This document shows, in pieces, positions 15,562 through 24,354 of a stretch of 47,373 nucleotides of DNA (position 1 is the stretch's first letter; each line of letters begins with the position of its first letter). The notes beneath the pieces are model-generated. The model was not told the DNA's origin. It saw nothing but the letters and a program-made list of their open reading frames with translations, and made no database searches. The stretch is taken from the NCBI GenBank assembly GCA_028711505.1, contig JAQTSC010000005.1, forward strand, positions 1 through 47,373. The letters run 5' to 3'. Position numbers and translations under genes: made by a program. The stretch is from Candidatus Paceibacterota bacterium. GTDB taxonomy: Bacteria > Patescibacteriota > Minisyncoccia > JAHISW01 > Tagabacteraceae.

Positions 15562-17787
15562 ATGTCTGCAAAAAACATAAGGTATGTATCAAATGTCATA
15601 AAAGCCGGGCTTTTGGTTTTGCCTGTTATCTCTTTGATTGTTCCCGGTTCGCTTTTCTTTCCTTTTATAACAGGGAAGAATTTCTTTTTCAGAGCGCTTG
15701 TGGAAATTTTGTTTTTTCTTTGGGTTTTAATCGCGGTCTTTGATAAGCAGTATCGCCCGAAAAAAACGCCCTTGTTCTACGCTCTTGGAGCTACTCTTTT
15801 TATTTTGGTTTTAGCGACTATTTTTGGCGAAAACCCCTACAGAAGTTTTTGGTCAAATTACGAAAGAATGGAGGGGCTTGTCGCCCACTTTCACCTTTTT
15901 GCTTATTTTTTGATTTTGACCAGTGTTTTTAAATCCAAGAAAGATTGGAAAATTTTCTTTGCTTCCAACCTGGTCGTTAGCTTTATACTTTCCATTTATG
16001 GATTTTTTCAGCTCGCCGGCAAAACGGAAATTCATCAAGGCGGAGTCCGGCTTGATGCCACACTGGGAAACGCCACTTATCTTGCCATATTGATGGTTTT
16101 TAATTTTTTTATAGCGGCTTTGTTTTTCCGTTGGTTTAAAAATGTATGGGTCCGTGTTCTACTCTCCATTTTAATGGCAAGCCAGCTGGTTATTGTATTC
16201 TTTACCGCTACCAGGGGCGCCATCTTGGGTCTTTTGGGCGGATTGATTCTTCTGGGGATTCTGTTGGTCCTGTCTTCCAAGGATAAAAAAATTCGTTATC
16301 TGGCTTTTTCTATTCTTGTCCTTGCGGTTGTCGCGGTTTCCGCGTTTATGTTCGCAAGGAACACTTCTTTTGTCCAAAACAACCAAACTCTTTCAAGGTT
16401 CGCCAATCTTTCTTTTTCCGACACGACCACGGTTTCCCGCCTTACCATTTGGAAGATGTCCCTTAGGGGATTTTCCGAGCATCCGGTTTTGGGCTGGGGT
16501 CCGGAAAATTTCAATATCGTTTTCAATAAATATTTTGAGCCTAAGCTTTGGCGACAGGAACCTTGGTTTGACCGCGCGCATAACGTATTCTTTGACTGGC
16601 TCATAAGCGCTGGCTCTTTGGGTTTTTTGGCTTACCTGAGTATTTTTATTTCAGCGATTTTCATGCTTTGGAAGAGTATGAAAAGAGGCGAACTAAGCTC
16701 GTTTGAGACATCGGCGATAATCGCTCTTTTTGCGGCGTACGGATTCCACAATTTGTTTGTTTTCGATAACCTTACTTCTTATTTTATGTTTTTTTCGGTT
16801 TTGGGTTTTGTGAATTATTCGTATTCATTTTCTAAAAATAAAGAAGAAAACCCAAACGACTCAGTTAAAAAACAAGAACTAAAAACTATTTCCGGGGGAT
16901 CGGAGGGGCTGAAGCTTACCGCGATTTCTTTCGCGTTTCTTGCGGTTTTGCTGTCTTTGTACTTTGTCACACTAAAGCCGTTTTTGGCATGCAGGTCTCT
17001 TTTGGGAGCTTTGCAGACAGCTTCGTCCAGCCAGGACCCGGCGGAAACTTTGGAAGTATTTGAAAAAGTTTTTTCATACAAAACTTTTGGAACAGGAGAA
17101 GGACGCGAACAGCTTGTCGCTTACACAAACGCGGTGTTTGAATCTTCCGCATTTTCTGACCAGCAAAAAAGCGACCTTTCAAAAAAAACAATCTCCGAGA
17201 TTGAAAAGCAAATTGTCGATAATCCGAAAGACCTCCGTTCCACTGTAATGCTTTCGTCTTTGTATTTAAGAGCGGGCAGAATTGACGATGCTCTCAAGAT
17301 GGCGAACAAGGCGCTGGAACTTTCTCCAAAAAAACAGCAGCTTTATTTTGCCAAGGCGGATGTTTATTTGACTCTGGGGCAAAATGATAAGGCATTGGAA
17401 ATTTTAAAAAGTGCTTATGATTTAGCTCATGGCAACCCTGATTCAATTAGAAATTTGGCTATTGTTTATTTGTTGGATGGTCAACACGAAGAGACTGAAA
17501 AACTTCTATTGAATGAATATAAAACTTTGGCAATTGCCGATAAATCTTTGCTCAATGCTTTTGCGAAAACAGGACATTTTGATCGCGTAAGAGATATTTG
17601 GCTGGAGTTTATCAGACAAGAGCCGACGAATGCTCAGTATCATATAAGCCTAGCCGCGACTTATTTACAGCTTGGCGATAGGGTAAAAACAATAGAAGAG
17701 CTTCAAAAAGCCATTGAATTAAATCCGGAATTCAAAGAACAAGGAGAATATTTTATAAACGAGATAAAAGAGGGAAGGAATCCTTAA
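15562..17787 (+). CDS. O-antigen ligase-like membrane protein with TPR domain
   Basis: The 741-residue protein has about twelve membrane helices in its first 470 residues, with the Wzy_C/WaaL loop in the middle: TRGAILGLLGGLILLGILL near 212-232 and RLTIWKMSLRGFSEHPVLGWGPENF near 292-317, then WFDRAHNVFFDWL, where an Arg and the His of R-A-H-N are typical of the outer catalytic loop. After a last helix at about 455-475 a soluble part follows with at least four TPR units (RAGRIDDALKMANKALELSP, TLGQNDKALEILKSAYDL and two more). Ligases of this type pass a lipid-linked glycan to a lipid or protein acceptor outside the membrane; the TPRs may bind that acceptor. Glycoprotein ligases have a similar layout. 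Confidence 0.85.
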   Translation: MSAKNIRYVSNVIKAGLLVLPVISLIVPGSLFFPFITGKNFFFRALVEILFFLWVLIAVFDKQYRPKKTPLFYALGATLFILVLATIFGENPYRSFWSNYERMEGLVAHFHLFAYFLILTSVFKSKKDWKIFFASNLVVSFILSIYGFFQLAGKTEIHQGGVRLDATLGNATYLAILMVFNFFIAALFFRWFKNVWVRVLLSILMASQLVIVFFTATRGAILGLLGGLILLGILLVLSSKDKKIRYLAFSILVLAVVAVSAFMFARNTSFVQNNQTLSRFANLSFSDTTTVSRLTIWKMSLRGFSEHPVLGWGPENFNIVFNKYFEPKLWRQEPWFDRAHNVFFDWLISAGSLGFLAYLSIFISAIFMLWKSMKRGELSSFETSAIIALFAAYGFHNLFVFDNLTSYFMFFSVLGFVNYSYSFSKNKEENPNDSVKKQELKTISGGSEGLKLTAISFAFLAVLLSLYFVTLKPFLACRSLLGALQTASSSQDPAETLEVFEKVFSYKTFGTGEGREQLVAYTNAVFESSAFSDQQKSDLSKKTISEIEKQIVDNPKDLRSTVMLSSLYLRAGRIDDALKMANKALELSPKKQQLYFAKADVYLTLGQNDKALEILKSAYDLAHGNPDSIRNLAIVYLLDGQHEETEKLLLNEYKTLAIADKSLLNAFAKTGHFDRVRDIWLEFIRQEPTNAQYHISLAATYLQLGDRVKTIEELQKAIELNPEFKEQGEYFINEIKEGRNP

Positions 17788-17816
17788 TTTTTGTCCGATA
17801 GAAATGTCCGATATAT

Positions 17817-17850
17817 CCGAGTTTTCGGTTTTACCGAAAACTCGGTTTTT
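17817..17850 (+). terminator. Intrinsic terminator after ligase gene
   Basis: CCGAGTTTTCGGT (17817-17829) pairs perfectly with ACCGAAAACTCGG (17833-17845), followed by TTTTT. It ends the ligase transcript. The rest of the gap to 17976 holds a GTTATCCACA site at 17861 and a small hairpin, AAAAGGG with CCCTTTT, around 17917-17937, both without a clear role. Confidence 0.85.
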
Positions 17851-17975
17851 ATTATTGGAAGTTATCCACACGTGTTAAATAATAAAGATTGAGATTATTA
17901 TAAATATTATAAGTACAAAAGGGAGTCGACCCTTTTCTAAAATTAAAAACAAGAAAAAATTATTAGTTTTTATTT

Positions 17976-18710
17976 ATGATGAAAAAATTTTTTCCGGCGG
18001 CAGCTGCTTCAATTGCCGTTTCTTTTCTCTTTGTAATTGTTGCGTGCGGTTCTACCACAATCAGCACTGACATTACTACCGGAGGGGCTTTGACTGTTTC
18101 AGGCAATTCCACTTTCGGCGACGCGGCCACTGACGTAAATTTATTCACGGGCACTTTGCAGGCGTCAACAACCGCGTTGTTTACCAGCGGATTAACCACT
18201 TACGGCAATTCCACTTTCGGCGATGCGGCCACTGACGTGAATTTATTCACGGGCACTTTGCAGGCGTCAACAACCGCGTTGTTTACCAGCGGATTAACCA
18301 CTTACGGCAATTCCACTTTCGGCGACGCGGCCACTGACGTGAATTTATTCACGGGCACTTTGCAGGCGTCAACAACCGCGTTGTTTACGGCGACGACAAC
18401 GCATTACAATGGCGCGGTAATCGGTCCGTCCGGTTCCGCTCTTTATAAGGTTCTTGTCGGAACCTGCACGGTGAATTTTGGAAGCGCTTTTACCGCAGAT
18501 TTGGCCACTACCACTAATTGCACTGCGACAGGAGTGCTTGCGGGAGACAAAATTTTTATGACTCCTACCAAATTAGACCAGTACATGGTTTTCAGCAGCG
18601 CTTCGTCAACAGGGAGTAACGTTATCCAAGTTGCTGTGTTTAACTCTTCAACTTCTACGGACATAACAATAGATACCACTGACACGTGGTACTGGATGGC
18701 AATTAGGTAA
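17976..18710 (+). CDS. Predicted surface lipoprotein with tandem repeats
   Basis: The 244-residue product begins with MMKKFFPAAAASIAVSFLFVIVACGS: a basic start, a hydrophobic core and a lipobox-like I-V-A-C, so it is probably exported and lipid-anchored at the cysteine. It then holds nearly three copies of a 34-residue unit rich in Thr, Gly, Asn and Ala (GNSTFGDAATDVNLFTGTLQ as core), a pattern that resembles beta-helix or tail-fibre-like stalks. The last 100 residues (FVPTK-type globular stretch with MTPTKLDQYMVFSSASSTG) look like a compact beta domain and could be the functional head. Function is unknown. It may act in attachment, given the neighbouring PG-binding surface protein. No Shine-Dalgarno is seen. 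Confidence 0.7.
   Translation: MMKKFFPAAAASIAVSFLFVIVACGSTTISTDITTGGALTVSGNSTFGDAATDVNLFTGTLQASTTALFTSGLTTYGNSTFGDAATDVNLFTGTLQASTTALFTSGLTTYGNSTFGDAATDVNLFTGTLQASTTALFTATTTHYNGAVIGPSGSALYKVLVGTCTVNFGSAFTADLATTTNCTATGVLAGDKIFMTPTKLDQYMVFSSASSTGSNVIQVAVFNSSTSTDITIDTTDTWYWMAIR
18102..18389 (+). repeat. 102-bp tandem repeat, 2.8 copies
   Basis: Units start at 18102, 18204 and 18306, each beginning GGCAATTCCACTTTCGGCGA or a one-base variant. Period 102 bases equals 34 codons, so copy number can change without a frameshift. The copies differ at only a few third positions (for example GACGCG/GATGCG and GTAAAT/GTGAAT), which implies recent duplication. The last copy is cut short. Confidence 0.95.
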
Positions 18711-18749
18711 TAATCACGGGTCAATTAATTAAGCCTAAATTTATTTAGC

Positions 18750-19586
18750 ATGAGGTCGTACATTATAACATCTTTGATTTCTTTCTTGATTTTGCCCGTG
18801 TTTGCGTTTGCTGGTTCAAGCGACGTGATTCTTAGCAATTCTGCGATACTTACCGTTGGCGGAGTAAATTTTACGGTTAGCTCTGTAAGCCATATGGAAT
18901 CTATAACCGTTAGCTCCTCCAGTTTTTCCGTTGTGATGCCAAAATCAGCGGAGCTTTCAATTTCTTCCACCGACAGAAGGGGTTTTACAGTTTCTCCATC
19001 AGAATACAAACAGAGTTTTTCCTGTGGGACGAGCCAATCCATTTTGGTTCTTAAAAACGAATCCTCCGATTCATCTCAGACGGTTACGGTAACTCCTTCT
19101 TCCAGCGCTTGCAGTTTTGGCGGCGGAGGAGGAGGCGGCGGAGGCGGAGGTGGTAGCGGCAGCAGCGGATATGGTTATACCGCTCCTGCTACACCTTCAA
19201 CCGTTTCGTCTCAAACAACACAAACACAAACTCAAACACAGGCGTCTACTCAAGCTCAAACAACGGAATCTGCCGCAGTCACACAAACTTCAACAATTTC
19301 TTCCGCTGTTTCTCCTGTTTTCACATCGGGGCTTTCCAAAGGAACAACCAATGCCGATGTCAAACGCTTGCAACAGCTTTTGAACTCTGATTCTGACACT
19401 AAAATCGCGGAATCGGGCGCCGGCTCTCCTGGAAACGAATCCGAATATTTCGGTTCTTTAACTGAAAAAGCGGTGCAAAAATTCCAGGTAAAATACAATC
19501 TGGCAAAATCCGGTGACGCGGGGTATGGATATGTGGGCCCAAAAACAAGAGCGAAATTGCAGGAAGTATTCAGCGCCACGCAGTAA
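18750..19586 (+). CDS. Secreted protein with C-terminal peptidoglycan-binding domain
   Basis: The 278-residue product starts with a signal peptide (SYIITSLISFLILPVFAFAGSSD, probable cut after AFA), then a beta-rich domain of about 95 residues, a linker of 13 glycines, a long Thr/Gln/Ser-rich stretch (150-190) and a C-terminal PG_binding_1 domain from about 200: GTTNADVKRLQQLLNSD, YFGSLTEKAVQKFQVKY and GYVGPKTRAKLQEVF. The last domain is a form I know as common in parcubacterial surface proteins. It should hold the protein to the cell wall while the N-terminal beta domain is presented. Its partner or ligand is unknown. It follows the repeat lipoprotein by 39 bases and is followed by a terminator. 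Confidence 0.85.
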   Translation: MRSYIITSLISFLILPVFAFAGSSDVILSNSAILTVGGVNFTVSSVSHMESITVSSSSFSVVMPKSAELSISSTDRRGFTVSPSEYKQSFSCGTSQSILVLKNESSDSSQTVTVTPSSSACSFGGGGGGGGGGGGSGSSGYGYTAPATPSTVSSQTTQTQTQTQASTQAQTTESAAVTQTSTISSAVSPVFTSGLSKGTTNADVKRLQQLLNSDSDTKIAESGAGSPGNESEYFGSLTEKAVQKFQVKYNLAKSGDAGYGYVGPKTRAKLQEVFSATQ

Positions 19587-19607
19587 AATCATTGAAAGAT
19601 CGAACGA

Positions 19608-19643
19608 AAATCCGGCCCTTTAAAAAGGGTCGGATTTGTTTTT
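19608..19643 (+). terminator. Intrinsic terminator
   Basis: AATCCGGCCCTTT (19609-19621) pairs with AAGGGTCGGATT (19625-19636, one mismatch) and is followed by TGTTTTT. It ends the surface-protein transcript. A second GC-rich hairpin, CCCCGA/TCGGGG at 19664-19682, follows without a good T tract. Confidence 0.8.
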
Positions 19644-19839
19644 AGCGCCGCAGGAAACACAAAACCCCGAAAAAATCGGGGCTTTGCGCAGACATAGGAT
19701 GAACCATCGCCGAAGCGACAGAACACTCACATATTGTTTATATAGCAAATTTGAGAGAAAAAGTCAATATTTTTGTGAATAAATTTGATGAGTAAACTAT
19801 TTTTAATAGTTGGTTATGCCGTGGATAACTTTTTATAAT

Positions 19840-19868
19840 TTGGACGCTTTATACATATATAATATAAT
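19840..19868 (+). promoter_or_regulatory. Strong promoter upstream of folded RNA and murB
   Basis: TTGGAC (19840-19845) and a perfect TATAAT (19863-19868) are separated by exactly 17 bases. The predicted start, about 19875, coincides with the foot of the long hairpin that follows. The preceding stretch 19690-19839 is AT-rich and shows no gene. Confidence 0.75.
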
Positions 19869-19874
19869 GTAAGA

Positions 19875-19978
19875 AGTTTCGCTTTTATCGAGCGGCCAAG
19901 AGTAAATGGCACTCACATAAAGACATAGATATGAGGTTTTGCCTTCTTGTCCGCTCAATGGAAGCGAGCAGTATATAA
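19875..19978 (+). ncRNA. Putative structured RNA or murB leader
   Basis: The sequence folds on itself in at least four nested stems: TCGCTT with AAGCGA as the outer helix, GAGCGG (about 19890-19895) with CCGCTC (about 19951-19956), CAAGA with TCTTG, GGCA with TGCC, and an inner CTCA with TGAG. The order of all arms is consistent with one long, internally bulged hairpin of about 100 nt. It starts where the promoter just upstream should start transcription and ends right before murB. I do not see SRP, 6S, tmRNA or a riboswitch I recognise; no GGAA-type SRP loop is present. No terminator separates it from murB, so it may be a regulatory leader or a processed small RNA. Confidence 0.5.
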
Positions 19979-19984
19979 TTTTTT

Positions 19985-20935
19985 ATGTTTAATATTCAAA
20001 AAAATATTTTACTCGCGCCGTATACCACTTTTAGAATAGGCGGTCCGGCGAAGTATTTTGCCGAAGCCGAAAGCGTTGAAGAGATAGAAAAACTTTGCGA
20101 GTGGGCAAAGAATCAGCCGACCGGGGAGTTGCCGATTTTCGTTTTGGGCGGAGGCTCCAACGTCTTGGTTTCTGATAAAGGGTTTTGCGGTCTCGTTATA
20201 AAAATAAAAAGTTCTGAAATAAAAATTTTAGATTCGGAAATTTACGCTGATGCCGGAGCATCGCTTACTAAAGTTGTCATTGAATCCGCCAAAGCCGGCT
20301 TAAGCGGGTTTGAATGGGGAATCGGAATACCCGGAACAATCGGCGGAGCCGTGTGCGGAAACGCCGGCGCTTTTGGAAAAGCGACTTCGGACGCGGTGAA
20401 GACAATAAAGGCGCTTGATTTGAAAAACGGAAAAGTTTTGTACTTTTCAAAAAACGAATGCGATTTTTGTTATCGCGATTCAATGTTTAAAAACAATTCG
20501 GATTTTTTCATCCTCGGCGCAATATTTTCACTTAAAAGAAAAAACAAAGATTCGATAGACAAAGACATGAAGCAGTACGTAAAAGAAAGATCGGAGGCTC
20601 ATGTTAAAGGTTGTTCCGCTGGATGTTTTTTTAAAAATGTGGAATGGAAAAGAAAGGATTTGGACAAGGATAAAATTTTTCAAAAATTTCCGGAACTTAA
20701 AAAATATTCGGAAATGCCGAAAATCCCAGCCGGTTTTCTTATAGATTCCGTGGGGCTAAAAGGAAAAAAAATTGGCGGAGCGAAAATAGCCGAAGAACAC
20801 GCCAATTTTATCGTCAATGAAGAAAATGCGACCGCCGACGAAGTGATGATGCTCGCGGGAATGGTAAAAGACAGGATTTCCTCCAAGTACGGTTTTTCTC
20901 TTGAAGAAGAGACGGTTCTGGTGGGCTTTGATTGA
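19985..20935 (+). CDS. murB: UDP-N-acetylenolpyruvoylglucosamine reductase
   Basis: The 316-residue protein is a complete MurB: the FAD domain with TTFRIGGPAKYF (about 14-25), VLGGGSNVLVSDKGFCGLVIK (53-73) and GIGIPGTIGGAVCGNAGAFG (112-131), then the substrate domain with YRDSMFKN and KGCSAGCFFKN. In the last motif C214 stands where E. coli MurB has the catalytic Ser229; Cys here is known in other MurBs. It reduces UDP-GlcNAc-enolpyruvate to UDP-MurNAc with NADPH in the cytoplasm, so the cell makes its own peptidoglycan. No Shine-Dalgarno precedes the ATG. A TATAAT at 19974-19979 lies 5 bases upstream, which would allow a leaderless message, besides the promoter at 19840. A terminator follows at 20975. 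Confidence 0.95.
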   Translation: MFNIQKNILLAPYTTFRIGGPAKYFAEAESVEEIEKLCEWAKNQPTGELPIFVLGGGSNVLVSDKGFCGLVIKIKSSEIKILDSEIYADAGASLTKVVIESAKAGLSGFEWGIGIPGTIGGAVCGNAGAFGKATSDAVKTIKALDLKNGKVLYFSKNECDFCYRDSMFKNNSDFFILGAIFSLKRKNKDSIDKDMKQYVKERSEAHVKGCSAGCFFKNVEWKRKDLDKDKIFQKFPELKKYSEMPKIPAGFLIDSVGLKGKKIGGAKIAEEHANFIVNEENATADEVMMLAGMVKDRISSKYGFSLEEETVLVGFD

Positions 20936-20974
20936 GGCGATACATTTAAAAAGAAAATAAAAATTTAAAAAATA

Positions 20975-21007
20975 TTCCGCCAAAAATTTTTTTGGAGGAA
21001 TTTTTTT
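20975..21007 (+). terminator. Intrinsic terminator after murB
   Basis: TTCCGCCAAAAA (20975-20986) pairs with TTTTTGGAGGAA (20989-21000, one mismatch), followed by seven Ts. Confidence 0.8.
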
Positions 21008-21174
21008 AAAAGCAGATATAAAATTCGATTAATATTTTTTATGAAATAAAAAATATTAAAGTTATCCACAGTTTTGTCGATTTTTTTTGTTTATTTGTTT
21101 GTTAATTTTATCTAAAATTATATTAGGAAATGCAATAAAATTTTTTTTGAAAATTTTTAGCACCCTGCATTTCC

Positions 21175-21249
21175 GCGTTGCTGATTTAATCGTCTGGGTC
21201 AGCCGCGTAGAAAACAAATATTCGTGGTCGATATTTGTTAATCAGACGC
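21175..21249 (+). ncRNA. Putative folded leader with two alternative pairings
   Basis: AACAAATAT (21213-21221) pairs perfectly with ATATTTGTT (21231-21239). Directly adjoining it, CTGATT (21181-21186) pairs with AATCAG (21240-21245) and GCGT (21175-21178) with ACGC (21246-21249). The same 3' strand can instead pair CAGACG (21243-21248) with CGTCTG (21191-21196), so two exclusive folds exist. The region lies before a Lys-rich mini-gene and secA. No known riboswitch is recognised. The rest of the 463-base gap 20936-21398 is very AT-rich and includes a GTTATCCACA site at 21061. Confidence 0.35.
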
Positions 21250-21263
21250 AGATACAGAAAAAA

Positions 21264-21320
21264 ATGGTTAAGAAAAAGAAAGCGAAGAAAGCGAAGAAAA
21301 CTACAAAAAAGAAAAGATAA
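21264..21320 (+). CDS. 18-residue Lys-rich peptide
   Basis: The short frame MVKKKKAKKAKKTTKKKR is 13 lysine or arginine residues out of 18. It is followed within 20 bases by a good terminator, which suggests a transcript ends here on purpose. It resembles the Lys/Ala tails of histone-H1-like and ribosomal proteins and could bind nucleic acid. No Shine-Dalgarno precedes it; the frame is open upstream for another 59 codons but that stretch is AT-rich and overlaps the folded region, so the short form is preferred. It could also be chance A-rich sequence. Confidence 0.4.
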   Translation: MVKKKKAKKAKKTTKKKR

Positions 21321-21338
21321 TATTTCTTCTTTGCGAAA

Positions 21339-21378
21339 AGACCCCGATTCGCCTTTGGCGGACCGGGGCTCTTTTTTT
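21339..21378 (+). terminator. Intrinsic terminator before secA
   Basis: GACCCCG around 21340 pairs with CGGGGCT at 21365-21370, with an inner CGCC/GGCG stem, followed by a run of seven Ts (21372-21378). It insulates secA from the upstream unit. Confidence 0.85.
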
Positions 21379-21413
21379 GATCGGTTCGTTTTGCTAGGAT
21401 GAAATTAATCAAA

Positions 21414-23867
21414 ATGAGTATTTTAACTAAAATTCTAGGCGATTCAAACGAGCGTTTTTTGAAAAGCCTGCGCAAAGAAGTTGAAAAAATAAATGATTTG
21501 GAAAAAACTTTTTCCGAACTTTCGATTGAAGCGCTGAAAAACAAGACTGATGAATTCAAAAAGCGATTCGCTTCGGGCGAGCCGCTTGATTCGCTTTTGC
21601 CGGAAGCCTTTGCCGCGGTAAGGGAGGCCGCGAAAAGGACTTTAGGTCAGCGGCATTTTGACGTGCAGATTTTAGGAGGAATGATTTTGCACAAAGGAAA
21701 AATAGCGGAAATGAAAACAGGAGAAGGAAAAACTTTAGTGGCGACACTCCCCGCGTACCTTAACGCTTTAAGCGGAGAAGGAGTTCATCTGGTTACCGTA
21801 AACGATTATCTTTCCCGCCGAGATGCCGCGTGGATGGGACAGATATATCGGGCGCTAAATTTATCTGTGGGATGCTTGAATCATGAAAGTTCTTTTTTGT
21901 ATGACCCGGAGCATACGCAAAGCGGACAAAATAAAATTAACGAAGAAAATAAATTAGATAAAACCAGAGACACTATAGGCAGTTTTAAAGTCATTCATGA
22001 ATTTTTGCGTCCGTGTTCCAGAAAAGAAGCGTATGCGGCCGATGTCGTTTATGGCACGAATAATGAATTCGGTTTTGATTTTCTTCGCGATAATTTGTCG
22101 TATTCGGGAGAACAAATGGTTCAGCGCGGCTATAATTACGCTGTTGTTGACGAGGTTGATTCAATTTTAATAGATGAAGCGAGAACTCCGCTTATTATTT
22201 CTTCTCCCGACGAAGAGTCGGCGGATCTTTACAAAACTTTCGCGAAAATAGTTCCGAGACTTGCCGCGGAACAGGATTTTACAATAGACGAAAAGAAGCG
22301 GGCAGTTTCCCTTACCGAAGAAGGAATTGAAAAGGCCGAAAAATTACTTGGAATTTCCGATATCTATACGGAAAAAGGCGTGAAGTACGTGCACCATTTG
22401 AATCAGGCGTTAAGGGCTAATTTTTTGTTTAAACTTGATAAGGATTATGTCGTAAAAGACGGAGAAGTTATTATTGTAGATGAATTTACCGGTCGTTTGA
22501 TGCCGGGGAGAAGATGGTCAGAAGGGCTTCACCAGGCGGTTGAAGCGAAAGAAAACGTCGCGGTGCAAAAAGAATCGCGTACTTTGGCAAGCATCACGTT
22601 TCAGAATTATTTCAGGATGTACAAAAAACTTTCCGGCATGACGGGAACAGCCCTGACTTCGGCGGAAGAATTTCATAAAGTTTATAATCTTGACGCGGTC
22701 CTTATACCTACAAATAAGCCGATGTCGAGAAAAGATTATTCCGATTTCATCTTTCCGACAGAGAAAGGAAAAATCATGGCTGTTGTGAGGGAAATAAAAG
22801 AGCGGCACAAAAAAGGGCAGCCTGTTTTGGTGGGAACTGTTTCAATAGAAAAAAACGAACTTTTGTCGGCTTTTTTAAAAAAAGAAGGAGTGCCTCACAG
22901 GCTTTTAAACGCCAAGCACCACGAAGAGGAAGGCGAAATTATCGCGCAGGCGGGCAGAAAAGGAAATGTGACCGTTGCCACGAATATGGCGGGACGCGGC
23001 GTCGATATCGTGCTTGGAGGCAACCCTGTCAATAGAGATGAATTTGAAGAAGTGAGAAATATTGGAGGGCTTTTTGTGCTTGGCACCGAACGCCATGAAG
23101 CGAGACGAATAGACAATCAGCTTCGCGGGCGTTCCGGCAGACAGGGCGATCCCGGAGAAAGCAGATTTTTTGTTTCACTTGAAGACGATCTTATGCGCGT
23201 TTTCGGTTCGGAAAAAATGAAAGGTCTTATGCAAAGGCTGGGACTTCCCGAGGACGAAGCCATTGAAAACAGAATGGTTTCAAGAGCTATTGAATCGGCG
23301 CAAAGCAAAATAGAGGGCGCGAATTTTGACGCCAGAAAATATCTTCTTGAATACGACGATGTTTTAAACAAGCAGCGGACGAAAATTTACAGTCTTCGCA
23401 AAAAAATACTTTTTTCGGAGAGCGAAGAGTTGGACGATATCGCTAAAAAAATGTTTGAAAAAGCCGGAGAAGATTTCGGCAGAACGAAAGAAAAGGAAAA
23501 CTTATTCGGGGGAAATGAATTTGCCAGGGTGAAGAAGAACTTGCTTTTAAGAATTATCGATATGCTATGGATGGACCATTTGGAGATCATGGATTACATG
23601 CGTTCGTCCGTCGGGCTTCGGGCTTACGGACAGCGCGACCCGCTCGTTGAATACAAAAATGAGGGAGCGAGGATGTTTAAGGATTTAGATGCCGCGATAG
23701 CCGGAACTTTCGTGAAGTTGCTTTTAAACGTTGAGCCGACAAAAGGCGCAGTTTCCATGGAAGCGCCGAAACCGGTTTCCGGCCAGCCGAATTTCGCAAA
23801 CGTGGGTAGAAATGATTTATGCCCGTGTGGTTCGGGAAAGAAATATAAGAGGTGTCATGGGGCGTAG
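21414..23867 (+). CDS. secA: Preprotein translocase ATPase SecA
   Basis: The product is about 817 residues. It shows the DEAD motor: [18 protein letters not shown], Walker [31 protein letters not shown], Walker [19 protein letters not shown], then [30 protein letters not shown] and [10 protein letters not shown]. It ends in the zinc-binding tail [15 protein letters not shown], which binds SecB or phospholipid. SecA drives export through SecYEG at the membrane. It is slightly short, with a reduced C-terminal linker. The start is taken at 21414 ([14 protein letters not shown]) because the family begins this way; an in-frame ATG at 21399 would add five residues. Neither has a Shine-Dalgarno at normal distance. 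Confidence 0.97.
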   Translation: MSILTKILGDSNERFLKSLRKEVEKINDLEKTFSELSIEALKNKTDEFKKRFASGEPLDSLLPEAFAAVREAAKRTLGQRHFDVQILGGMILHKGKIAEMKTGEGKTLVATLPAYLNALSGEGVHLVTVNDYLSRRDAAWMGQIYRALNLSVGCLNHESSFLYDPEHTQSGQNKINEENKLDKTRDTIGSFKVIHEFLRPCSRKEAYAADVVYGTNNEFGFDFLRDNLSYSGEQMVQRGYNYAVVDEVDSILIDEARTPLIISSPDEESADLYKTFAKIVPRLAAEQDFTIDEKKRAVSLTEEGIEKAEKLLGISDIYTEKGVKYVHHLNQALRANFLFKLDKDYVVKDGEVIIVDEFTGRLMPGRRWSEGLHQAVEAKENVAVQKESRTLASITFQNYFRMYKKLSGMTGTALTSAEEFHKVYNLDAVLIPTNKPMSRKDYSDFIFPTEKGKIMAVVREIKERHKKGQPVLVGTVSIEKNELLSAFLKKEGVPHRLLNAKHHEEEGEIIAQAGRKGNVTVATNMAGRGVDIVLGGNPVNRDEFEEVRNIGGLFVLGTERHEARRIDNQLRGRSGRQGDPGESRFFVSLEDDLMRVFGSEKMKGLMQRLGLPEDEAIENRMVSRAIESAQSKIEGANFDARKYLLEYDDVLNKQRTKIYSLRKKILFSESEELDDIAKKMFEKAGEDFGRTKEKENLFGGNEFARVKKNLLLRIIDMLWMDHLEIMDYMRSSVGLRAYGQRDPLVEYKNEGARMFKDLDAAIAGTFVKLLLNVEPTKGAVSMEAPKPVSGQPNFANVGRNDLCPCGSGKKYKRCHGA

Positions 23868-23876
23868 AAGTAGAAT

Positions 23877-24308
23877 ATGGAGCACTTAGCAATAATGCGA
23901 AAATCTTGGGGATTGACTCAAAAAATCCTGAACGGTCAGAAAAAAATTGAATCGCGTTGGTATTCAGTAAAATATAAGCCGTGGGATAGAATAAAAGAAG
24001 GAGAAACGGTTTACTTTAAAGATTCTGGTGAGCCAGTAAAATTGAAAGCTGAAGTGAGTAAAGTTATGCAATTTACTGATTTGACTCCGAACCGAGTAAA
24101 GGAGATTTTGGACGAATACGGCGGCGATGATGGATTGGAGAAAGAAAAAATTCCTGAATTTTTCGAGAGATTTAAAGATAAGAAATTTTGCATGCTGATA
24201 TTTTTGAAAAATCCTCAAGAGATTGAATCATTTGATATTGATAAGACTGGATTTGGCGCAATGTCAGCATGGATTACGGTTGATAATATTTCAAAGATTA
24301 AGAAGTAA
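23877..24308 (+). CDS. ASCH-domain protein 1
   Basis: The 143-residue protein looks like an ASCH (PUA-like beta-barrel) domain: HLAIMRKSWGLTQKILNGQKKIESRWYSVKYKPWDRIKEGETVYFKD. It carries the G-x-K-x-x-E-x-R pattern (GQKKIESRW) that ASCH proteins use to bind RNA or modified nucleosides, then a helical insert and a final strand pair (FGAMSAWITVDNISKI). Related proteins include an E. coli amidohydrolase for N4-acetylcytidine and putative RNA-binding regulators. It lies 9 bases after secA and 46 bases before a second ASCH gene. The exact substrate is unknown. Confidence 0.75.
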   Translation: MEHLAIMRKSWGLTQKILNGQKKIESRWYSVKYKPWDRIKEGETVYFKDSGEPVKLKAEVSKVMQFTDLTPNRVKEILDEYGGDDGLEKEKIPEFFERFKDKKFCMLIFLKNPQEIESFDIDKTGFGAMSAWITVDNISKIKK

Positions 24309-24354
24309 TTTCTGCGGACACGAGGTTAAATTCAAACTAAATTCAAACATTGCC

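Noticed and set aside
18102-18389. CRISPR array
   Set aside because: The repeat is contiguous, coding and in frame, with no spacers; no cas genes are present.
19875-19978. SRP RNA, 6S RNA or tmRNA identity for the folded RNA
   Set aside because: No GGAA SRP tip loop, no tRNA-like ends and too short for 6S or tmRNA.
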